DNA from: Gadus chalcogrammus
Taxonomy: Eukaryota > Chordata > Actinopteri > Gadiformes > Gadidae
Assembly: GCF_026213295.1 (NCBI RefSeq)
Contig: NC_079425.1
Location: forward strand, 27,818,924-27,882,923
DNA length: 64,000 bases
Reading direction: 5' to 3'
Part shown: positions 59,071-64,000 of the stretch, piece after piece
How the letters are laid out: each line of letters opens with the position of its first letter
How positions within the stretch are numbered: position 1 is the first letter of the stretch
Program-made: the position numbers and the translations under genes
Notes under the pieces: generated by a model
Seen by the model: only the letters and a program-made list of their open reading frames with translations
Database searches by the model: none
What the model was told of the DNA's origin: nothing

Positions 59071-60265
59071 AGCAATACTCCACGTCGCACAATGACGTCG
59101 GTTAGGAAAGGTGGAGTCAAATTCATTTTATGCAGCGCTGTCTTTTCCTATGTTTGAAAGGAAGCACCTTTTCATCTCTCCTTGACACGATGACGTTTTC
59201 AACAAAGGTTAAGTAAAGGAGGCATAAAGGTTAGGAGATTTGACTATTCATAGGGGCCCCTGGTGTCCGAGGCATCTAGAACACACCATAAGCTCCTCCT
59301 GGATCATAAACTCCTCATCCTATCAGGGAGAGTCCTTGTTATTATTATTCTACCTATATTTTAGAACAAATCATTTCGATTAGCAATTTCTGCCCCCTAG
59401 AAGTTGATCCCATAACCCATGTGCTGTCCTCAAAATAAATAACCTTTGAGTGGAAAGATGTTTATCTATGTAATTTATCAAACATTCAAAAAACAAATGC
59501 TGGTAATCACAGAAACACTGTTTCAGATCTCATTTTACAAAACAAAATCTATCCATTCACAGCAGTGGCATCACTAGGCTGTTTTATTCGGGGCTAAAGC
59601 CCTCGATATTATTTAATCAGCCCCGTATATATTTGTGGGGTAAAAAAGTAAATGCATTGATTCCATTCGTTCTAGAAGTGATGAAATGATTCTTGTCACT
59701 AATGGCAGTTAGTTATTTAGAAAGAAACATTGGGATTCTAGGAGCATTTCAAAATAAAGTAGCCTAGTCCCTCTAGTCCTTCTGGCAAGAGACTAAACGG
59801 TTCATAAACATAACCAGACTGTTTACCACCTTAAGGGAGTTTGAACAGAAAATCATGAATTCAATACAAGCAATACTGACACTTAGAAGAACATTTTTAT
59901 TAAAATGACCAAACATCAGCAATCATAGGACACATGAATAGGACACATTAATGCATTAGAAAAGAGAAAAACCCAAAACAAACACCTAGTTTATCAGATT
60001 TTTGCATATGAATTAGAGGCTGTTTTGTCCTGACGTGTTGCTTTAAAGAGTAAGATCACAGCCCTGTTTGGAGAGCAGTACCCTAAATGGTTTCGTCCAT
60101 TCTGTTAAAACATCTGTGAAGCTCTACTAGTCTATAAAGAAAAACATCCTTTAACAGGCAACGTCAACATTAAAAACAAGCCAAACTATATTTATAATGA
60201 TTCAAAAATTACCAGCCAAACAAATATATAATAGCAATAAATAAATGTCATTGTCACATCGATTT
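59071..60265. other. 3' flank of the lectin gene, no other gene recognised
   Basis: AT-rich, with no gene recognised. The segment agcagtggcatcactaggct near 59561 resembles a hAT terminus (CAGTGGC...), but no partner end was found. Confidence 0.4.
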
Positions 60266-60407
60266 GCATATTAAACTGACATTTAAAATGAATAACTAAA
60301 TCTAGAAATACAACATTGTCAAAATACTCAGCTTTGTTCAAGCTGAATAATTTCTTGTATGAATATTATTCCTACGCTGATAGTCAGTTCCATCAATAAG
60401 GTACTCG
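60266..60407 (-). other. Conserved 3' untranslated region of the lectin gene
   Basis: About 140 bp directly after the stop codon that match the corresponding flank of the pseudogene at 35690-35850 (cattgtcaaaatactcagct, gatagtcagttccatcaata). It shows that the duplicated unit extends beyond the coding sequence. Confidence 0.75.
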
Positions 60408-61238
60408 TCAAAGCTCAGGTGCTGGCCTTTGGAAGCAGAAGAAGTTCCTCCTCTCAACACAGCTTCTAGCTTGCTTGCCTTTCTCAGACAGAGTCCCACA
60501 GTTCATCCCGTTGGCTGGGCACACAGGAGTGGAGACACCATCATCGGTTTTCCCATCCATCCACAGCCACCGGCCAGCCAGCAAACGTAGACCGATCCAC
60601 ACCTCATCTGTCTGGGCCTCACGGACGATGCTCTGAGCATAAGCTGACTCTTCTTCGGTGTGGAAACTAAGGAGATCCAACATAGGTTGGTGGTAGAAAT
60701 GATAGGACACTTGAAGAGCCCTGCAGTGGTCAAGAGCTTCCTCCCATGTCTTGTTCTGCTTCACTAAAATCAGGTTGTCTCTCTGACATATAAAGGTATT
60801 AGGCTTTGAACAATCTATATCATCAAACAAGTACGATGAGCTGATGATGTCGAATATTACAGTGACGCAGTTCTCCATAGCTAGTTCGGTGTTTGGCTGT
60901 TTCTCGCTCCATCTGATGGTATCGTATGCCTCGTTGTTAATCCATGTCCACACTTTCAGGTCCTTCTTGTCCCGCTGAAGACCAATCCAGCATGGTGTGC
61001 CTAAAGAACAGCGGTGATCTACTATGGTCAGCTCAGTTAGCGTTCTAATGATGGCTAAACCAGAATGTTGGTGGGTAAATAGAGATCTGCATGTTTTCTG
61101 GGCTTCCAACCAGCTCCTTTGCCCAGATCTATATTCTAGTGTTGTATTTAGAAGAGAGGTCTCCACATGAGGCAGTTGGCTGATGGAAAGTGCGAGCATG
61201 AAAAAGAGAATCAGGTAGTTGGAAAATTGATTCTTCAT
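60408..61238 (-). CDS. Secreted protein with two C-type lectin domains
   Basis: A 276-codon uninterrupted frame. Residues 1-28 form a signal peptide (hydrophobic LILFFMLALSIS), so a secreted product is expected; no transmembrane segment follows. Domain 1 (about 35-152) has Cys50, Cys77/Cys83, WIGL at 84-87, WTW at 97-99, QPN at 114-116, Cys124, Cys143 and Cys151. Domain 2 (about 155-270) has WEEALDHC (Cys172), WIGL at 214-217, WLWMDG, Cys240/Cys247 and Cys260/Cys268. The QPN triplet stands where sugar-binding domains have EPN or QPD. The second calcium motif (WND) is not evident and domain 2 lacks an EPN-type triplet, so sugar binding is uncertain. Both domains lie in one exon, and the flanks are duplicated with the gene, so it is not a retrocopy. 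The start is supported by the promoter spacing and by the same Met in the other copies. Confidence 0.88.
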   Translation of the reverse strand: MKNQFSNYLILFFMLALSISQLPHVETSLLNTTLEYRSGQRSWLEAQKTCRSLFTHQHSGLAIIRTLTELTIVDHRCSLGTPCWIGLQRDKKDLKVWTWINNEAYDTIRWSEKQPNTELAMENCVTVIFDIISSSYLFDDIDCSKPNTFICQRDNLILVKQNKTWEEALDHCRALQVSYHFYHQPMLDLLSFHTEEESAYAQSIVREAQTDEVWIGLRLLAGRWLWMDGKTDDGVSTPVCPANGMNCGTLSEKGKQARSCVERRNFFCFQRPAPEL

Positions 61239-61334
61239 GATTCTTCTCAGGATTCAAAGGTGGAGTAGTGTGATCTCCTCTGAATAAAGGCTGCTTGTCC
61301 TGTAGAAACAAGCTGAATTTGTTCCAATTATCAT

Positions 61335-61349
61335 CTATTTTTAAATAGT
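61335..61349 (-). promoter_or_regulatory. TATA-like core promoter of the lectin gene
   Basis: On the minus strand ACTATTTAAAAATAG, about 100 bp upstream of the ATG at 61238 and preceded by a pyrimidine-rich stretch. The same CAGACTATTTAAA occurs at the same distance before the ATG of the fragment at 32236. Confidence 0.65.
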
Positions 61350-61482
61350 CTGGGAAGAGGGAAGGAGGGAGGGGGAGATAGTTAATTTCCCTTATTTTAC
61401 TTAATGTAAATTACTCAGATGATAGTGACGTGATCAGTGATTAAGGAAACCAACTTTCCCTGAAAGAGGGATAGCCTTCTCT

Positions 61483-62128
61483 TTGTTTGTGGAGAAAACA
61501 ACCTCAAAAACTAATATCATGGATGCATTAAAGAATGCAAACCCGCTTATCTTCACCTTCTCCAGAGGCACCGTCGAGAGTCTGCTGACCAGCTGTTCGG
61601 GGATTGGCAGGCCTCTGACTGGAAGTCTCTGCAGAGTGGTCCCCGCTTCCCTCCATCCAGGACATTGGGCAACAGAGCTGCCTGTCCAGAGCCCAACGCA
61701 TCTCCTCTGACCCCACCCACTTCGACCATGGACTGTTCTCCAGAATGACCTCTGTCAGGAGGAGCATCCACAGCAGGTCGTCTAGATTCAGAGACAGTTT
61801 CTTCACATTGGCCATAAGATAAGACAATAAATAAAGTTTCATCTATGGACTATAACAGCCCCCCCGCACACCCCCAAACCTCCATGGGATCATAACTGGA
61901 CTATAACATGCTGCTACCTCTGCTGCTAATATCCATGTGACACTTTACTCATTTGTCAATGCACTTTTTATACACTTACCAGCACATTATCTTATATTCT
62001 GTGTATATTTTAATGATACATTTAAGTGTCCACTCTACCGGGAGCCTAGGTAACAACATTTTGTTAAATGTGTGCACTACTGGTGTTTTTTATTGAATGA
62101 CAAAAAAAAAAAGTCTAAGTCTAACTCT
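61483..62128 (+). mobile_element. LINE 3' fragment upstream of the lectin gene
   Basis: Decayed RT C-terminal coding sequence in several frames (TVESLLTSC, then the segment shared with 58870-58960), followed by a 3' UTR with ataagacaataaataaag and an A-rich/gtctaa tail at about 62100-62128. Same LINE group as 5412-6247 and 40141-40768. Confidence 0.82.
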
Positions 62129-62960
62129 TATCATAACTATCATCATAACTATTTTACTCCTCGATTACAACTACTTCATGGGCTGTTTGAGGTGCTTCTG
62201 AGAAAAAACACCTATGTTTCGGACACCTATGGTATTACGCGGTGGGCTGTGGATGTGTGGAGCTCCGTCCGGGCAGCGGTTAATGCTGACGTCCTTGTTC
62301 GAGGGAGGGTTAAGCTTCTTGGACACTAATATCTAATGCCAGTCTGAGTGTGAATGTGTGGAGACGCGTCTGTGCATTGGTTGTTTTTGTTATCCATGTG
62401 AAGAATGTTAAGATTCTCGGACACAAAATATAGCGTCAAGGTGCGTGGCGCATTAGATGTACTCTCATTGTTACGCTCCAACTCAACAGTACGAAAGAAA
62501 AAATGGGTCATAGCCAGCGGGGTTAACAGACCTCCTCATTCCTAAAATGCTCAGTCCAAAAACTGTTCGCCCTAGGGGCGTGTGTCCCTTCTGGGCTCCT
62601 GTAGAAACCTGGGTTGCAACATGGCGGCCTCCTTGGAGAGGAACCCTCCCTATGGAGACAGAAAGAGCTCATGCTGAGAAAAAGAAAACAATAATACATC
62701 TGGATAATATATTCAATTGTGGCCTTATTCGTTCGGCTGACACTAAATTATACAATGTACCTTGAAATTACAGGCTAGCTCTCAGAATGAGTGTGTGGCC
62801 AAGGTGTAATTACTGTGTGGCCGCACACTGTTTGATGTCGGTAACACAAGATATGATCCTTAAAACTCAAATCATTACCATAGTTATTCCTAGTTTTTAA
62901 ATTTTGCACTTAATTTTAATGATCGGGAAAATAACTATCTACTGACTGGAAGGAAAACCC
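62129..62960. other. Intergenic sequence, no gene recognised
   Basis: No feature recognised. Open frames are short. Confidence 0.4.
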
Positions 62961-63105
62961 TGAAATCGATTTGTGCAAAGATGTGGCGTCATACCAAAGA
63001 AGAGTCCAGGCTGTGATTGATGCCCAAGGTGCTTCAAATAAGTGCTGTTTAAAGGGTCTGAATACTTATGTCAATGGGATGTATTAGTTATTTTTAATTC
63101 TACAA
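62961..63105 (+). mobile_element. Tc1/mariner transposon 3' remnant
   Basis: Contains the well-known Tc1-like end sequence: gctgtgattgatgcccaagg, tgcttcaaataagtgctg and aaagggtctgaatacttatg. It covers the last codons of a transposase and its 3' flank. No terminal inverted repeat can be traced with confidence. Confidence 0.8.
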
Positions 63106-63597
63106 TGTACCTTTAAATAGTAATAGAGAGAGAGAAATTGGTGAACTTATTCAACCTAATGGTTTTCCATAATTTGCATTGCAATAAACCAAATTAATGA
63201 AAACCTTTCCAATGTGAAGGAAAAGTCAACCGAAAGCTATCCATCTCAGCTCCTCTTCGAGGACACATATTTCCATCCATTTAAATGTGATAATTGTCCA
63301 TGTAAATGTGATCATTCTCCATGTGAATATCATTTAACATCCTGGATGTCAATTGAGGAGAACACATTTTGTGCTACTAGGTAACAATGGTTTGTCTATG
63401 TGGTCGCTGGTTACTGTAGGTGTGCGTGATGTGCATGGAGGGTGTAAGGCAAAACACTTCTTTCCCAGCAGCTGTTCTGCGGTAGGCCCTCTCAACCCTC
63501 TGCAGGCTATTCCTCTCTTCTCTTCCCAAGTCATTAGCCTGCCGCTAAGGTCACAACAACACTGTGATACTTTCAATAAAAGCATGAGGCCGTAGCC
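63106..63597. other. Unique sequence up to the last hAT element
   Basis: No gene recognised. The final 8 bp (ccgtagcc, 63590-63597) should be the left target duplication of the hAT that follows. Confidence 0.4.
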
Positions 63598-64000
63598 CAG
63601 TCATACTCAAGTAGCGGCCCGCGGGCCTTTTGTGGCCCGCGGGGTGTCTATTAATGGCCCTCGAGCTGTTTTGAAAAGTTTTTTTAATTATTAAAAAAAA
63701 AAAAAAAAAAAAAAAAACGTGCTGGGCGCTCTTATTTTGAAACCGCGCGCTGCGATCTCAATACGAGGCTGGGGGTTGCAACGATAAACAGATAGCACTC
63801 CAGCCCACAGACCGCTCCAGCCCTCCCAAACTCGAGGCAGACAGTCCATCTCAGCAGCAGTCAAGGCCGATTTAGGGTCGTTTTAGACGCAGAGACGTAA
63901 GCACGTAATTTACACAAGGGACTTGTTTTAGACAAGTTTTGATTTACGGTTCCTTTAAGGTTCCTTAAGGATTGCGCGTGTTGCAAGGGGATTCTCCGCC
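63598..64000. mobile_element. hAT MITE, second copy, cut by the window edge
   Basis: Begins CAGTCATACTCAAGTAG and is the reverse complement of the right half of the element at 53398-54238 (gcggcccgcgggcc, the A-run at 63694-63717, ttaaggattgcgcgtgttgc). The two copies differ at a few bases, including a tract near 63870-63890. The far terminus lies outside the window. Confidence 0.93.

Overview
This window looks like teleost fish genomic DNA, mostly intergenic and very rich in repeats. The signs are long (AC)n/(GT)n, (TC)n and (GA)n microsatellites every few kilobases, minisatellites, and many fish-type transposons: hAT, PIF/Harbinger-like MITEs, Tc1/mariner, Ty3/gypsy, BEL/Pao, L2 and other LINEs. 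The dinucleotide density, together with a C-type lectin family, would fit a cod-like (gadiform) fish, but that is inference. The only protein-coding gene with an intact frame that is not clearly a transposon is a two-domain C-type lectin on the minus strand at 60,408-61,238.

Layout. 1-9.6 kb: minisatellites and microsatellites; one minisatellite is split by a LINE fragment (5.41-6.25 kb). 9.6-18.7 kb: a hAT element with a perfect 8-bp target duplication (9,614-10,933), a Harbinger-type MITE (15,181-15,683), simple repeats and sequence without recognisable genes. 18.68-26.64 kb: a nearly complete Ty3/gypsy retrotransposon on the minus strand with two ~1.2-kb LTRs and gag, protease, RT, RNase H and integrase in that order; gag and RT are frameshifted. 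26.6-32 kb: hAT remnants, pieces of a dispersed repeat family, a probable solo LTR inside a tandem duplication, and a second hAT element. 32.1-37.4 kb: decayed C-type lectin copies.

37.83-46.53 kb: an imperfect palindrome of about 8.6 kb with arms of 3.7 and 4.8 kb and a spacer of only about 97 bp. Each arm carries a transposon that the other lacks (a LINE with an 8-bp duplication on the left, a hAT with an 8-bp duplication on the right), so each arm is the empty site for the other. Pieces of the arms recur at 27.4-29.3 kb and 48.5-50.0 kb. The outer end of the right arm resembles the terminal inverted repeat of the 48.5-kb element. The structure may therefore be a giant fold-back transposon, or an inverted duplication of one, and it is the best candidate here for something undescribed.

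46.5-58 kb: further TIR elements, a BEL/Pao pol remnant, an L2-type LINE (ORF1 esterase, endonuclease, RT) interrupted by a hAT, and two long near-perfect hairpins with 3-nt loops (57,045-57,214). 58-62.1 kb: the C-type lectin locus, with the intact gene and a deleted duplicate that shares the same LINE neighbour. 62.1-64 kb: a Tc1/mariner trace and, at the window edge, a second copy of the hAT that interrupts the L2 element, in opposite orientation.

Nothing here forms a pathway. The biology is transposon turnover, nested insertions that give relative dates, and birth and death of lectin genes.
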